From: Bifidobacterium sp. ESL0800
GTDB taxonomy: Bacteria > Actinomycetota > Actinomycetes > Actinomycetales > Bifidobacteriaceae
NCBI RefSeq assembly: GCF_029395355.1
Contig: NZ_CP113913.1
Span: 434,001-498,000, forward strand
Length of the DNA: 64,000 bases
Reading direction: 5' to 3'
In this document: positions 37,333 to 46,987 of the stretch, in pieces
How positions within the stretch are numbered: position 1 is the stretch's first letter
How the letters are laid out: each line of letters opens with the position of its first letter
Notes under the pieces: model-generated
Databases searched by the model: none
What the model saw: the letters and a program-made list of their open reading frames with translations, nothing else
Told to the model about the DNA's origin: nothing
Program-made: the position numbers and the translations under genes

Positions 37333-37375
37333 AAAAGGTCCGGATCCACCATTTCGTGGTTCCGGACCTTTTTGT
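37333..37375. terminator. Bidirectional terminator between greA and the HlyIII gene
   Basis: AAAAGGTCCGGA pairs with TCCGGACCTTTT, with an inner CCAC/GTGG helix, flanked by A and T runs on the two sides. It serves both converging genes. Confidence 0.93.
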
Positions 37376-37416
37376 ATCATGTCTTGCGTTCTTGAGGCGA
37401 ATGGACGGCCGGCTGC

Positions 37417-38445
37417 CTATGGGCGCACTTGCCAGAGACTGACGATGACCATGTAGATGGCCACCATGTGGCAGGCGTACCCGGCCACGGTACCCAGGTG
37501 GAAGATCTCGTGGAATCCGAAGACGCGCGGCCACGGATCCGGACGCCGCAGCGCATAGACGATGGCCCCGGCGATGTAGCAGGCGCCGCCTGCCGCCAGA
37601 AGAACGACCACCGCCGGCCCCGCGTAAGGCGAGAACCAGAAAAGGTCGAGGAAAGCCACCCCGGAGACGCCGAAGACGATGTAGACGGCGGTGTAGAGCC
37701 AGCGTGGGGCGTTGATCCAGATGACGTGGATGAGCAATGCCACCAGTGTACAGGCCCACATCCCGCCGATGACCCCGTTGCGCCAGTTGGGCGTCAACGC
37801 AAACGAAACCGGCGTATAAGTGCCCGCGATTAACAGGAAGATGTTCATGTGGTCGATGCGGCGCAGCAGATCGGTGGTTTTCGGCGACCAGTCACCGAGA
37901 TGGTAGGCGGCCGAATTGGTGAACAGGAACGTCGAGCAGATCATGAAGACGGCGCACGCCCATTTCAGTGCCGTCCCCTCGGCAAGGCAGATGAGCACGA
38001 TTCCGGCGGCCAGAGCCAGCGGCGCCGCGACGGCATGAATCCAGCCGCGCAGCAACGGTTTCGGGCGTCCGTGGACGTCGAGACGTACTTTGCGACCGGG
38101 CATGGGCGGGGGAGCGATGCCCAGCGCTCGTGCGGCTTTGACCTCGCCTCGGGCGATGACGTATGCCGCCCGCTCGTCGGCTTTACGGCGAATGGTGTCG
38201 GCCTTGCTATGTGCTTGCGTACGGATGGCGTCGGCTTTGGCCTCCATGGCCTGTTGCCGTGCCTCGGTGACGGAGGTTTCGATGGCCTTGGAGGGTTCTG
38301 CGGACTGTGCCGAATCGGAAAGATCGGGGGTGTTTTGTGCTGTTGCCGCGGATGGAGAGAGAACGTCATTTCGACTGGGGGCGTGGCGGTTCCGATTTGC
38401 GGCAATGGCGTCGTCGATCGTTTTTTTGGCGGACTTGTCGGACAT
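37417..38445 (-). CDS. HlyIII/PAQR-type membrane protein
   Basis: 342 residues. An extended Ala/Lys-rich cytoplasmic region (1-125, likely helical) precedes seven hydrophobic segments. The metal-site motifs are NSAAYHLGDW (first His) and HEIFHLGTVAGYACHM (last His pair), characteristic of the haemolysin III/progestin-receptor-like superfamily of putative zinc hydrolases. The long N-terminal extension is unusual for the family, which is usually about 210 residues. Role unknown; the haemolysin name is historical. Confidence 0.9.
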   Translation of the reverse strand: MSDKSAKKTIDDAIAANRNRHAPSRNDVLSPSAATAQNTPDLSDSAQSAEPSKAIETSVTEARQQAMEAKADAIRTQAHSKADTIRRKADERAAYVIARGEVKAARALGIAPPPMPGRKVRLDVHGRPKPLLRGWIHAVAAPLALAAGIVLICLAEGTALKWACAVFMICSTFLFTNSAAYHLGDWSPKTTDLLRRIDHMNIFLLIAGTYTPVSFALTPNWRNGVIGGMWACTLVALLIHVIWINAPRWLYTAVYIVFGVSGVAFLDLFWFSPYAGPAVVVLLAAGGACYIAGAIVYALRRPDPWPRVFGFHEIFHLGTVAGYACHMVAIYMVIVSLWQVRP

Positions 38446-38517
38446 GGCCCCTCCAGAGTCTCAGGTGTTTTTACGCCGCGGGTAGACAGGTGAAAACACC
38501 AATGAAACAGCAACTGC

Positions 38518-38546
38518 TTACGCAAGCGTAACTTACGTTATCGTAA
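38518..38546. promoter_or_regulatory. Two tandem 14-bp palindromic sites in a divergent promoter region
   Basis: TTACGCAAGCGTAA (38518-38531) and TTACGTTATCGTAA (38533-38546) are both TTACG-N4-CGTAA and are separated by one base. They lie 73 bases from the HlyIII-like start and 71 bases from the PdtaS-like start. The form suits a dimeric repressor (TetR-like, for example). No regulator gene is adjacent. Confidence 0.65.
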
Positions 38547-38616
38547 CCTAAGTTCGTGACATAGTATTTTTCAGCCTTGCGATATCAAAGCAACCGTCTC
38601 ATAGTATGATTGAACC

Positions 38617-40107
38617 ATGGCTGATTTTGATGAGATTCTCGCCGCGCAGTCCGATTTTGACGCCGGCGACCGTGAATGGCTTCATTTGTTGGTGGCGGAC
38701 TGGCAGGTCATCGCCGATTTGAGTTTTGCGGACCTGCTTCTGGTGCTTCGGCGTGACGATGGCAAATACATCGTCGCCGAGCAGTGCCGTCCCTCCACGG
38801 TGATGACGATGCGTAGCGACGACGCCGTAGGCAATGAGGTATCCGAAAATCTCGTTGATGAAATCGACACGGCGATGAACGTCGACGGCGTTCTGCATAC
38901 CACGACGTTGCATCAGGTCGGCAAATCGAGTGTCTGCAACGTCTACGCGCCGGTGCGCTGTGGCAACAAGACGCTTGGTGTGGTGGTGCGGGAGACCAAT
39001 ATGTCGACCCGCGAATCCAACGGCCGCTACGAATCCGAAAGCATCAACGCCGGCAAGATGCTCTTCGAGATGATTCCCCGTGGCCAATTCCCCTATCACG
39101 ACGCGTTGATGAGCCAGCAGCACAACGCCAGGGTCTCGGACGGCTTCATCATTCTCGATCCCAACGGCATCGTGAAGTACGCCGCTCCCAATGCCATCAG
39201 CTGTTTCCGCAGGCTCGGTGACATCACCGCAATGGAAGGGCACTATTTAAGCGAAATCGGGACGCAGCTGCTCCATCCCAAGGATCCGGTCCCCGAGACC
39301 CTCCCGCTGGTCTTGAGCGGCAAGGCGGCGGCCGACTGCGAGCTGGACGCCAACAATTCCATGGTCTCGATGCATTCGCTGCCGCTCTACAATGAGACGG
39401 GCCGGGCCGGCGCCATCGTGCTCTGCCGCGATGTCACCGAACTGCGTCGCCGCGAGCAGGAATTGCAGACGAAGGACGCCACCATCTCCGAAATCCACCA
39501 CAGGGTGAAGAACAATCTGCAGACGGTGTCGGCTTTGCTGCGCCTGCAGGCCAGGAAGACGAAATCCCAGGAGGTCAAAACGGAGCTCAAGGAGGCGCAG
39601 CGGCGCATCCAGACCATCGCCACCGTGCATGAAGGTCTGAGCCAGACCGTCAACGAGATCGTCGATTACGACGCCGTGATCTCCAACTTGCTCAAGATGA
39701 GCGTCGATTTGGCTACGATGGACGACCAGCATATCCATATCCGCTACATCGGCAAGTTCGGTATGATGCCGGCACAGGACGCCACGCCGCTGTCCTTGGT
39801 CTTGACCGAGCTGATCACCAACGCGGTGGAGCACGGCTTCGAAGGCCGCAAGGAAGGCAACATCACCATTTCGGTAGGCCGCAGCGGCAATCATCTGAAC
39901 GTGGTGGTCGAAGACGACGGTTCCGGACTGGCCGCGGAGGAAGACAACGGCATGGCCCGAACCTCGGGTTCCGGGCTTGGCACCCAGATCATCAACACCT
40001 TCGTGACCAACGACTTCAACGGCACCGTGCGTTGGGGCGAGCGTCAGGGGGGAGGCACCAGGGTCATTCTCGACATCAACCTGCGTGCGGCACAGGAAGG
40101 CGACTGA
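38617..40107 (+). CDS. Sensor histidine kinase, PdtaS-like (HisKA_2)
   Basis: 496 residues, no membrane segment. N-terminal GAF-like region (about 1-155), PAS-like region (about 160-280), then dimerisation helices with phosphoacceptor His294/295 in EIHHRVKNNLQTVSALL, and ATPase with N box LTELITNAVEHGF and G box DDGSGL (about 387-490). The layout matches mycobacterial PdtaS, which signals to an ANTAR RNA-binding response regulator. No such regulator gene is seen in this window. Confidence 0.9.
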   Translation: MADFDEILAAQSDFDAGDREWLHLLVADWQVIADLSFADLLLVLRRDDGKYIVAEQCRPSTVMTMRSDDAVGNEVSENLVDEIDTAMNVDGVLHTTTLHQVGKSSVCNVYAPVRCGNKTLGVVVRETNMSTRESNGRYESESINAGKMLFEMIPRGQFPYHDALMSQQHNARVSDGFIILDPNGIVKYAAPNAISCFRRLGDITAMEGHYLSEIGTQLLHPKDPVPETLPLVLSGKAAADCELDANNSMVSMHSLPLYNETGRAGAIVLCRDVTELRRREQELQTKDATISEIHHRVKNNLQTVSALLRLQARKTKSQEVKTELKEAQRRIQTIATVHEGLSQTVNEIVDYDAVISNLLKMSVDLATMDDQHIHIRYIGKFGMMPAQDATPLSLVLTELITNAVEHGFEGRKEGNITISVGRSGNHLNVVVEDDGSGLAAEEDNGMARTSGSGLGTQIINTFVTNDFNGTVRWGERQGGGTRVILDINLRAAQEGD

Positions 40108-40152
40108 TCCTTGCGCTGAAGGATGCCAATCCGCCGGATGAGATTTTGCGGA

Positions 40153-40198
40153 GTGCGGGCCGGCACAGGGCCGGGAAAGGCCTTGTACCGGCCCGCAC
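40153..40198 (+). terminator. GC-rich hairpin after the sensor kinase gene
   Basis: GTGCGGGCCGG (40153-40163) pairs with CCGGCCCGCAC (40188-40198), with an inner GGCC/GGCC pairing. It is 46 bases after the stop, and no T-run follows. Confidence 0.55.
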
Positions 40199-40312
40199 CC
40201 GTATCTCGTATCTTGTCGTCACGTGTGTCCGGTTGTGTCCTGATTCAGTCATGCACGAGAGCGTGATACGCACGGTGATTGATTCCTGCAGATGGTTTTT
40301 CGCATAACGGCA

Positions 40313-40359
40313 TATAGTGATGTCCCTCCCGATGATAAACCGGAAGGGACATCACTATA
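40313..40359. terminator. Bidirectional hairpin between the kinase and whiB
   Basis: TATAGTGATGTCCCT (40313-40327) and AGGGACATCACTATA (40345-40359) form a perfect 15-base stem between convergent genes. Confidence 0.8.
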
Positions 40360-40418
40360 AAGGCTGCAACAAATCTCAGCTTTGCGACGCATCATGACGG
40401 CGCGTCGCAAAGCCGCGA

Positions 40419-40697
40419 TCAGACCTGCATCTGCATGTTCTGACTGCGGCGGGCGCGCATGGCGCGGCGCTTCAGGGCACGGCGCTCATCCTCGCTCAGG
40501 CCGCCCCAGACGCCGTAGTCCTGATTGGTGTCGAGTGCGCACTTGAGGCACGCGTCGATGACCTTGCAGGTACGGCAGATGGCCTTGGCCTCTTCGATCT
40601 GCTGATAGGCGGCGCCCGTGTTGCCGACGGGGAAGAAAAGCTCGGGATCCTTGTCGCGGCATGCCGCTTTGGCTCGCCAATCAAAAGCATTACTCAT
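40419..40697 (-). CDS. WhiB-family iron-sulfur regulator (WhiB1/WblE type)
   Basis: 92 residues from ATG 40697. The four cluster cysteines are Cys13, Cys41, Cys44 and Cys50 (C-x27-C-x2-C-x5-C), followed by GVWGG (62-66) and the basic DNA-contact helix RRALKRRAMRARR. The sequence DWRAKAACRDKDPELFFPVGNTG closely follows mycobacterial WhiB1, a nitric-oxide-sensitive essential regulator that binds the primary sigma factor. An upstream in-frame extension to 40772 exists but lacks support. Confidence 0.93.
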   Translation of the reverse strand: MSNAFDWRAKAACRDKDPELFFPVGNTGAAYQQIEEAKAICRTCKVIDACLKCALDTNQDYGVWGGLSEDERRALKRRAMRARRSQNMQMQV

Positions 40698-40796
40698 AGA
40701 AGCAAACGACCTTCCTGTTGTCCTCGACTGCATTCCACTACTTAGATAATCACGAAAAGCAGATTTTTTCAAGGGTTTTCACCGAAAAAAATAGTG

Positions 40797-42146
40797 TTAA
40801 TTTTGTCCAACCGATTCCGCCAGAGTGCCGACGGTCCCCGGCTTGTGGTCTCCGGATGCGAGCTGAGAGAACAATTCGAGGTTTTTCGAATCGTCCAGAA
40901 GAACGCTCGAACCGACTCCATCGACGTAATAGTCCGGGTCGGTCCAATAAACGGAGCCGGAGATGCCGGATTTCCCTGTAGCGGCTTTGAACGCCTTGGC
41001 CATCGACAGCAACGTGAGCGGGTTGGTCTGCTTATCGACTTCGATGGAGGAAAGGGCCGCCTTGGCGACTTTCTGCGCCTTTGTCGGGCTTTTCATGATA
41101 TCGGACGATGAGGCCTTGCTCATGATGGCCCCGATGACCTGACGCTGTCGCTCGGCACGTCCGAAATCGCCTTTTGGATCGGAGTAACGCATACGCGAGA
41201 AGGCAAGTGCCGTGCCGCCATCGGCCACATGACAACCAGCCTGCCAGTTGAGTCCTGAGTAAGCGTCATTGACCGTGTTGTCGTAGCAGAGTTTGACCCC
41301 GCCAAGGGCGTCAACCACGTGGGTCAGCCCATTGAATTTGATCTCGGCGACATGGTCGATTTTCTGGCCGGTGATATCTTCCACTTTGCCGGTCAGTGTC
41401 TTTTTGCTTTGTGTTTCGGCCACGGCGTTGATCTTCATGTTCGTTCCATCGACTTTGACCAGCGAATCACGCGGAATCGAAATGAGCGAGGAGGAACCGT
41501 GGGAGGGCTTGGTCAGCACGAGTATGGTGTCGGTGCGGAAGCCCGGAGTGTCGTCGGCGCTTCCCCCGACTCCGGAATCGTCACGTTCGTCCGAACCGAG
41601 CACGAGCCAGGAGGTGCCGTTGGTATTGACTTTGCCGGTCAGCCAATCGCTTTTGTCGAGTTGCGAATTGGCCCAGTTCCAGCAGCCGAAGATCGCCAGG
41701 ACAATGACCAGAACAATGGCGAGCAGAGCGGAAAGCACCCAATGGTGTTTTTTGTGTGGTCTGGTCGCCTCATTGCCGAATCCCGAGCCGAACCCCGAAG
41801 GTTGGGCTCGGCTCGGACGTTTCGGTGATATCGCAGAACCGTTGTATTCCCGTTTTGAACTCCGTGAAGACGAGGAACGTGCCGGGGACGCGATGCGCGA
41901 GGAACCCGTACTCTGACGGGGTGTGCGTGGCTGGGCCGGGGCTAGGGCCGGTGGCTGGTCCGGTTTTTGAATTGGCCGGTGACTGGCCGTCCTTTTGCGG
42001 GGTTTGGCAGGAGAAAAGGCGGGAGGGACCTGCGGGGTGGCGGAGGGAACCGGTACCCGTCCGGTGTCCGGACGCTTGCGTGCGCCGGAGGGTATGAAGC
42101 TGGGTGGGGTTCCCTGCGCGTCGAATCCACCTGACTGCTTGACCAT
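40797..42146 (-). CDS. LytR-CpsA-Psr (LCP) family protein
   Basis: 449 residues; ATG 42146 follows GGGAGGG closely. A long Pro/Ser/Arg-rich cytoplasmic tail (1-135), one membrane segment (about 140-160), then the LCP domain with SWLVLGSDERDD, FRTDTILVLTK, LISIPRDSLVKV and KINAVAE, all pyrophosphate/lipid-binding landmarks. LCP enzymes transfer undecaprenyl-linked polymers to peptidoglycan. It is the second of two adjacent LCP genes. Confidence 0.92.
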   Translation of the reverse strand: MVKQSGGFDAQGTPPSFIPSGARKRPDTGRVPVPSATPQVPPAFSPAKPRKRTASHRPIQKPDQPPALAPAQPRTPRQSTGSSRIASPARSSSSRSSKREYNGSAISPKRPSRAQPSGFGSGFGNEATRPHKKHHWVLSALLAIVLVIVLAIFGCWNWANSQLDKSDWLTGKVNTNGTSWLVLGSDERDDSGVGGSADDTPGFRTDTILVLTKPSHGSSSLISIPRDSLVKVDGTNMKINAVAETQSKKTLTGKVEDITGQKIDHVAEIKFNGLTHVVDALGGVKLCYDNTVNDAYSGLNWQAGCHVADGGTALAFSRMRYSDPKGDFGRAERQRQVIGAIMSKASSSDIMKSPTKAQKVAKAALSSIEVDKQTNPLTLLSMAKAFKAATGKSGISGSVYWTDPDYYVDGVGSSVLLDDSKNLELFSQLASGDHKPGTVGTLAESVGQN

Positions 42147-42216
42147 ATACCCTCCCGAAAGCTTAGAGCAGTTACTACTTTTACTCGCGGGAGGATGCGA
42201 AGAGGGGAGGGTTTGC

Positions 42217-43611
42217 CTACTTCTGCGCAGGAACCGCACATACGGTCGCGTTGAGGTACTGGTTGGCCACCCCCATGTACTGGCCGGTGACGGGATCATG
42301 GATCATGCCGTTTTCCGGGTCCACGGTTCCTCCGGTGACGGGGTCGATGAGTCTGCCGTCGGAGGCGGTAATGAGTCCGGTCTTCGGATCGGGAGTGCCC
42401 TGCTGGGTTTGGGTGCCATTGGCATCCTGGCCTTGGTTTTGACCCGTCGTGCCTTGGCCTTGGCTCGGGCTCTGGTTCTGAGCGCCCGTGCCTGTGTCCT
42501 GTTGGGTCAGCGGCTTGTATTCGCGCAGTTTGGCCCAGGTTTGATCGGCGTCATCGGACCAGACCACACGGTTGTTTGGATCGGTGGGCGCCGGGACGAC
42601 CGAAATGGTGCGTGCATAGAGATGATCGGGTTTGATGCTGTGCAGGCTCAGGGCGAGTCCGGCCAACGTGGTGACGCTGGAAAGGCCGCTTGAGATGCTC
42701 AACGATTTCAACGCTTCGTTGGCCAGACGGTACAGCTGTGCACTGTTGGTCAGGAGGTTCTTCGACAACGCCTCGGTGAGTATCTCCTTGACCAGATACT
42801 GCTGGCGTGCGGTACGCATGATGTCGCTGCCGTCGGTGCCGGTCCCGTGGCGCATACGGGCGTATTCGGTGGCCTGCGTGCCGTCGAGGTGCTGGAGGCC
42901 GCGCTTGAGGTCAAGTCCCGTGTAATCGTCCTTCGTGTCGGTCGGCAGGCAGACGTTGACCCCGCCGATGGCGTTGATCATGCCTTGCAGGCCTTGGAAA
43001 TCGACCACGATGAAGTGCTCGAGCTTCAGCCCGGTCAACGCGTTGACGGCATTCATCGTGCAGCTCGCGGCGCTGGCGAGGTCGCCGCCTTGGTTCCAGC
43101 CCGAGGCGAAGATGGAATTGAACATCACATTGTGTTGTGCGGGAATGATGCCTTTGCTGGTCTGGCAGCTCGGTGCGTCGACCATGGAATCGCGGGGGAT
43201 GGAGACCAGATTGATATAGGAGCGGTCGGCGCTGATCTGCACGACCATGGTGGTGTCGGCGTTGTGTTCGCCTTCGTCGTCGCTGCCGCCGAGTGCGGCG
43301 TTGTCTCCGCCCGCTCGCGTGTCCTGTCCCAGAACCAGGAATTCGATGGGCTTGCCGGCATTCGGATCGACGAGTTTCTCTTCTTTGCCATGTGGCTGGA
43401 TGATGGGCTTGACCGCTACAGGGGCATGCGCCAACGTGAATGCGGCCACACCTACCGCGGTGGATACGCATACGACGATGGCCACCAACGTCATGATGAT
43501 GGCGCTGCGTAGCCGGTGGCGAACGATATAGGCGGTACCGTGCATGGGCTTGGGGGAGCGCCAGCCTGCGAGGTTGGGTATCTTGAGGTCTTTGATACGG
43601 TGTGAAGCCAT
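42217..43611 (-). CDS. LytR-CpsA-Psr (LCP) family protein
   Basis: 464 residues; AAAGGCGAGG precedes ATG 43611. One membrane segment (about 36-60), LCP domain (about 85-330) with FLVLGQDTRAGGD, NADTTMVVQI, LVSIPRDSMVDAP and ARMRHGTGTDGSDIMRT, then a Gln/Gly-rich linker and a tail with repeated DP(V/E)(T/N)G units ending near Cys459. Same transcription direction as the following LCP gene with 70 bases between. Probably attaches wall polysaccharide or teichoic-like polymer. Confidence 0.92.
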   Translation of the reverse strand: MASHRIKDLKIPNLAGWRSPKPMHGTAYIVRHRLRSAIIMTLVAIVVCVSTAVGVAAFTLAHAPVAVKPIIQPHGKEEKLVDPNAGKPIEFLVLGQDTRAGGDNAALGGSDDEGEHNADTTMVVQISADRSYINLVSIPRDSMVDAPSCQTSKGIIPAQHNVMFNSIFASGWNQGGDLASAASCTMNAVNALTGLKLEHFIVVDFQGLQGMINAIGGVNVCLPTDTKDDYTGLDLKRGLQHLDGTQATEYARMRHGTGTDGSDIMRTARQQYLVKEILTEALSKNLLTNSAQLYRLANEALKSLSISSGLSSVTTLAGLALSLHSIKPDHLYARTISVVPAPTDPNNRVVWSDDADQTWAKLREYKPLTQQDTGTGAQNQSPSQGQGTTGQNQGQDANGTQTQQGTPDPKTGLITASDGRLIDPVTGGTVDPENGMIHDPVTGQYMGVANQYLNATVCAVPAQK

Positions 43612-43765
43612 ACCTCGCCTTTCTGTTTACCCGCCAGCCGAAGTCTCAAAGCCATCACGGGACTGCCATTCGTTATTCCTAGAGGGCATTGTATGCCTAG
43701 AGGTTGAATTTTTCCTGAAAATCCGTTGCCATAGACGCATTACGCATGGGTACTCATGATACATA

Positions 43766-46700
43766 ATGTCCGATATAACCGTGAATTCTTTCACTTCGAT
43801 TGCTGCCGGCACGGTAGAGAGGCCATCGTCTACACTGGTGAGCATGAGTTCCAACGGCAGTGTCGATATACAGCGAATTGTGGCCGAGGTCATCGGCTCC
43901 AGACCCCGAGTCAAGGGGCAGAGCGTCGATCGAAGCGTCGCCGCGATTGTCACGGTCGAACATGATGTACGGTTTTTCCCCGCTACTCTGCGTGCGTTGA
44001 TGGTCCAGAAGGTCCTGCCACGCACCATTGTCGTCGCCGATTGCACGGGTGGCACCGCACAGCCGATGCGTACGGGCTTCACCGTCTCTGCCCTGCCCGA
44101 ACCCGGAGGCGGGGCGGCGCAGCTTGCTGCCGATCCCCCCGAGCGTGTCGATGTCCAGTTGGTGCGAGCCGCCGGGGCGCGTTCCTTCGCTGATGCAGTC
44201 GCCAAGGCCTTCCTCTACGCCAGTCTCCCCGCCTCCGTCCGTGCGCTTTGGCTTCTGCACGACGATTCCAGGCCTGTGGGTGCCGGTTGCCTGGAGGCTT
44301 TGGTCGAGGCTTGGCACAACACGCCCACGGTTTCGCTGATCGGTGCCAAACAGCTCGATTGGTCTGGTTCTGCGCTTCATAACGTCGGCAGTTACGCGGG
44401 CAAACATCGTCTGGAAAGCCTCGTGGTCGACGGTGAACCCGATCAGGAACAATATGACGGGCGTGCTGATGTGTTTGCGGTCTCTTTGGCAGGTGCCCTG
44501 TTGCCGTTGCAGACCAAAAAAGACGTCGGGGAGATCAATCCGTGGTTTACGACGTTCGCCGAGGGCGCCGATTTTTCACGTCGTATCTGTGAGTCCGGGG
44601 GCCGGGTCATCGTCGTGCCGCAGGCCCATATCGCCCACCGTCGCGCACGTTTCGAAGGCATTCGGACAAGGACCGGCGCGCCTATCGACGAGGAGAATCC
44701 GGTGGATGCGACATCTGCCACACTCGATGCCGCCCAGAAATACTATTACACCGATATCCGCACGTTGTTCTGGCCGCTGGTGTGGGTGCTCAACCTGCTG
44801 CGTGCCCTGTGGCATGCCATAGGTGCCCTTCTTGCCAAAAGCCCGTGGCGTGCCTGGTGCATACTCTGCCTGCCGTGGCGTATGCTCGGCCAGTTGCCGC
44901 AGATGATCCATGCCCGGCGACAGCAAAGCATGCGTCATGGGGCCGGGGCGCCCGCCTTGGACCTGCTCTGCGCCGATCGCAAGCAGATCGGGGAATGGCG
45001 TAAACGCAGCCGTGCCCTCGACAGCCAACAGCACATCGAGCTTCTTTCCCCTCTTGCGAAAAGCCATTTGCGTATGCGTGCGATACGGCGTTTCGGCTTT
45101 GCGGCTCTTATGGCCGTCGTGGCTCTGGTGACGGTCATCGTCTTCGAATGGAACGTATTCCGCCAGGCATTGGGCGGCGCCAGCCTGTATTCGCCGTCGT
45201 GGCTTTCCAGTGGGGCAGGTTTCTCGACATTGCTTTGCGCCGCAAGCACCCCGTGGGCCTTCGGTGTCGGCGTCGGTGTGCCTGCGCCCCCTGCTCCATG
45301 GCTGATGGTCTGGCTTGTGGCCTCGGTCGTTACGATCGGACATCCCGTCATCGCCATATCGTTGATGTTCTTCCTTGCGGCCCCTGCCATGGCGCTTGCT
45401 TTCTGGGCATTGGCGGGTGTATTCACCCGTTCCGACTGGGTGCGGGTGGTCGTCGGCCTGCTGTGGGTGGCCTTGGCCTTCGCCTTGGGCGCGTTCGGGA
45501 GCGCGAATATTGCGTTGTTGATGGTGATGGTGTTCCTTCCGGCGGCTTTTGCGTTCACGTTCAGGGCCGTCGGCATGTATGGCACTGAAGATTTGGTGCA
45601 CTCGCATGCGTCCGTGCAGGCTGCGGGTTGCGCGGCGTTGTGTTTCGCGGTCACGGTTGCCTGCGAACCGCAGCTGATATTCCCGCTGATTGTCTGCCTT
45701 GTGTTCTTCCTGATCCTTGTGCGTTCGCATCGGCTGATGCTGCTGCTCATCCCGGTGCCTGGATTGGTGCTTTTGCTGCCTACGCTGGTCAACAGCGTCC
45801 ACTATGCAAGCGTCGGGGCATGGCGGCAGCTTTTCGCCGATGTCCTTCAGCCTGTGCCGGATTCCGCTCCGGCGTCCCTCTCCGCAGGACAGATCATCTC
45901 CCGCGCCTTTGCCCTTCCGTTCGGGGTTGATATGCGCGTGCAGCTGTTCAACAGCCAGCGCGGCTTTGAAACCTTGGCGATTCTGGCGGCGTTGTGCGTC
46001 ATCGTGGTGGTGGCTCTGGCCGCGTTGCTGCTGCCGTTCGCTCTTCGTGCCTCGCGGATGATGTGGTTCGTTGCGCTCACCGGCCTCGTACTGGCCATGG
46101 CGGCCTCGAGAATCTGTGTGTCACTCAAGGGCGGTGACGCCTTCGCCGCGTCTGTGCTTCCGGGCGTGGTGCTGGCCCTTTTGGCATTGCTTTCCTGCGC
46201 CTGCATCGTCTCCGGCGGTGCCGTCAAGCGTTTCGTGCCTTTGAGGATTTCGGAAAGCGAGCAGGATAGAACGAACGCTGAATCCAACGGTGTCAAGGAC
46301 AAAGTCAAGGGCATAGCCATCAAATTCGGTCGTGCCCTGCTTGTCCTGGTACTGGCGCTTTCCGCTTGTTCGGCCGCAGCGTTCGGCATGATGTCTCGGG
46401 GCAATGAAGTCGAGGCGAGCGACGCCGGATTGCCGATGGTGGCTGTGGACTATCTGCAGAACAAGGAAAACCATCGCGTACTGGCACTTCAGGCCGTCAC
46501 CGGCAACCACATCGATTTTTCTGTGATGCGCTCGCGGCGTGGCGATCTCGTTGACGTTTCACCGGCATGGAAGGCCAGCGTGGCCTCCGGTGCCGGCGAT
46601 TTGTCGGCAGATCAGATTGCAAAGGCCAGCAGCGAACTGCTTTCCAACGGCAACGATGATGCCATTGAAACCCTAGCCAAGCTCGGATTCGGCGGTATCT

Positions 46701-46987
46701 ATGTCTCCGCTGATAAATCCACCTCCGATCGTGACGCCACGTTGCGTCTGATCAGCAACATCAATTCCAGCGACGGGGTCCAATCCGTGGTGAACGCAAC
46801 GCAAGGAACCTATTATCGACTGACCAAGGTGGACGAAAAGAAACAAGGTGTGCCGATCAAGGGGCAAAATGCCGCACAACACAGCGCCTGGCGGAAAACC
46901 TGGCTATGGTGCTTGGGACTGGTCATGGCTGTCTATGTGCTGGTGGCGATTCCCAGAACGCGCGGATACGGACGGGAACAGGCATGA
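43766..46987 (+). CDS. Giant membrane glycosyltransferase (GT2 domain plus multispan region)
   Basis: 1073 residues from ATG 43766; ATG 43844 is a plausible later start because a -10-like CATAAT sits at 43763. The N-terminal GT2 domain (about 55-330) has AAIVTVEHD, LLHDDSRPVG and VSLIGAKQLDW with acidic donor-binding residues. About a dozen hydrophobic segments follow, then a soluble extracytoplasmic end. Similar proteins lie next to LCP and DUF5719 genes in actinobacteria and are thought to build wall glycans. Its stop overlaps the next start (ATGA). Confidence 0.88.
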   Translation: MSDITVNSFTSIAAGTVERPSSTLVSMSSNGSVDIQRIVAEVIGSRPRVKGQSVDRSVAAIVTVEHDVRFFPATLRALMVQKVLPRTIVVADCTGGTAQPMRTGFTVSALPEPGGGAAQLAADPPERVDVQLVRAAGARSFADAVAKAFLYASLPASVRALWLLHDDSRPVGAGCLEALVEAWHNTPTVSLIGAKQLDWSGSALHNVGSYAGKHRLESLVVDGEPDQEQYDGRADVFAVSLAGALLPLQTKKDVGEINPWFTTFAEGADFSRRICESGGRVIVVPQAHIAHRRARFEGIRTRTGAPIDEENPVDATSATLDAAQKYYYTDIRTLFWPLVWVLNLLRALWHAIGALLAKSPWRAWCILCLPWRMLGQLPQMIHARRQQSMRHGAGAPALDLLCADRKQIGEWRKRSRALDSQQHIELLSPLAKSHLRMRAIRRFGFAALMAVVALVTVIVFEWNVFRQALGGASLYSPSWLSSGAGFSTLLCAASTPWAFGVGVGVPAPPAPWLMVWLVASVVTIGHPVIAISLMFFLAAPAMALAFWALAGVFTRSDWVRVVVGLLWVALAFALGAFGSANIALLMVMVFLPAAFAFTFRAVGMYGTEDLVHSHASVQAAGCAALCFAVTVACEPQLIFPLIVCLVFFLILVRSHRLMLLLIPVPGLVLLLPTLVNSVHYASVGAWRQLFADVLQPVPDSAPASLSAGQIISRAFALPFGVDMRVQLFNSQRGFETLAILAALCVIVVVALAALLLPFALRASRMMWFVALTGLVLAMAASRICVSLKGGDAFAASVLPGVVLALLALLSCACIVSGGAVKRFVPLRISESEQDRTNAESNGVKDKVKGIAIKFGRALLVLVLALSACSAAAFGMMSRGNEVEASDAGLPMVAVDYLQNKENHRVLALQAVTGNHIDFSVMRSRRGDLVDVSPAWKASVASGAGDLSADQIAKASSELLSNGNDDAIETLAKLGFGGIYVSADKSTSDRDATLRLISNINSSDGVQSVVNATQGTYYRLTKVDEKKQGVPIKGQNAAQHSAWRKTWLWCLGLVMAVYVLVAIPRTRGYGREQA

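Noticed and set aside
40698..40772. N-terminal extension of the WhiB gene to 40772
   Set aside because: The extra 25 residues are not seen in WhiB1-type proteins as I know them, and a ribosome-site-like AGGAAGG lies inside the extension, upstream of ATG 40697.
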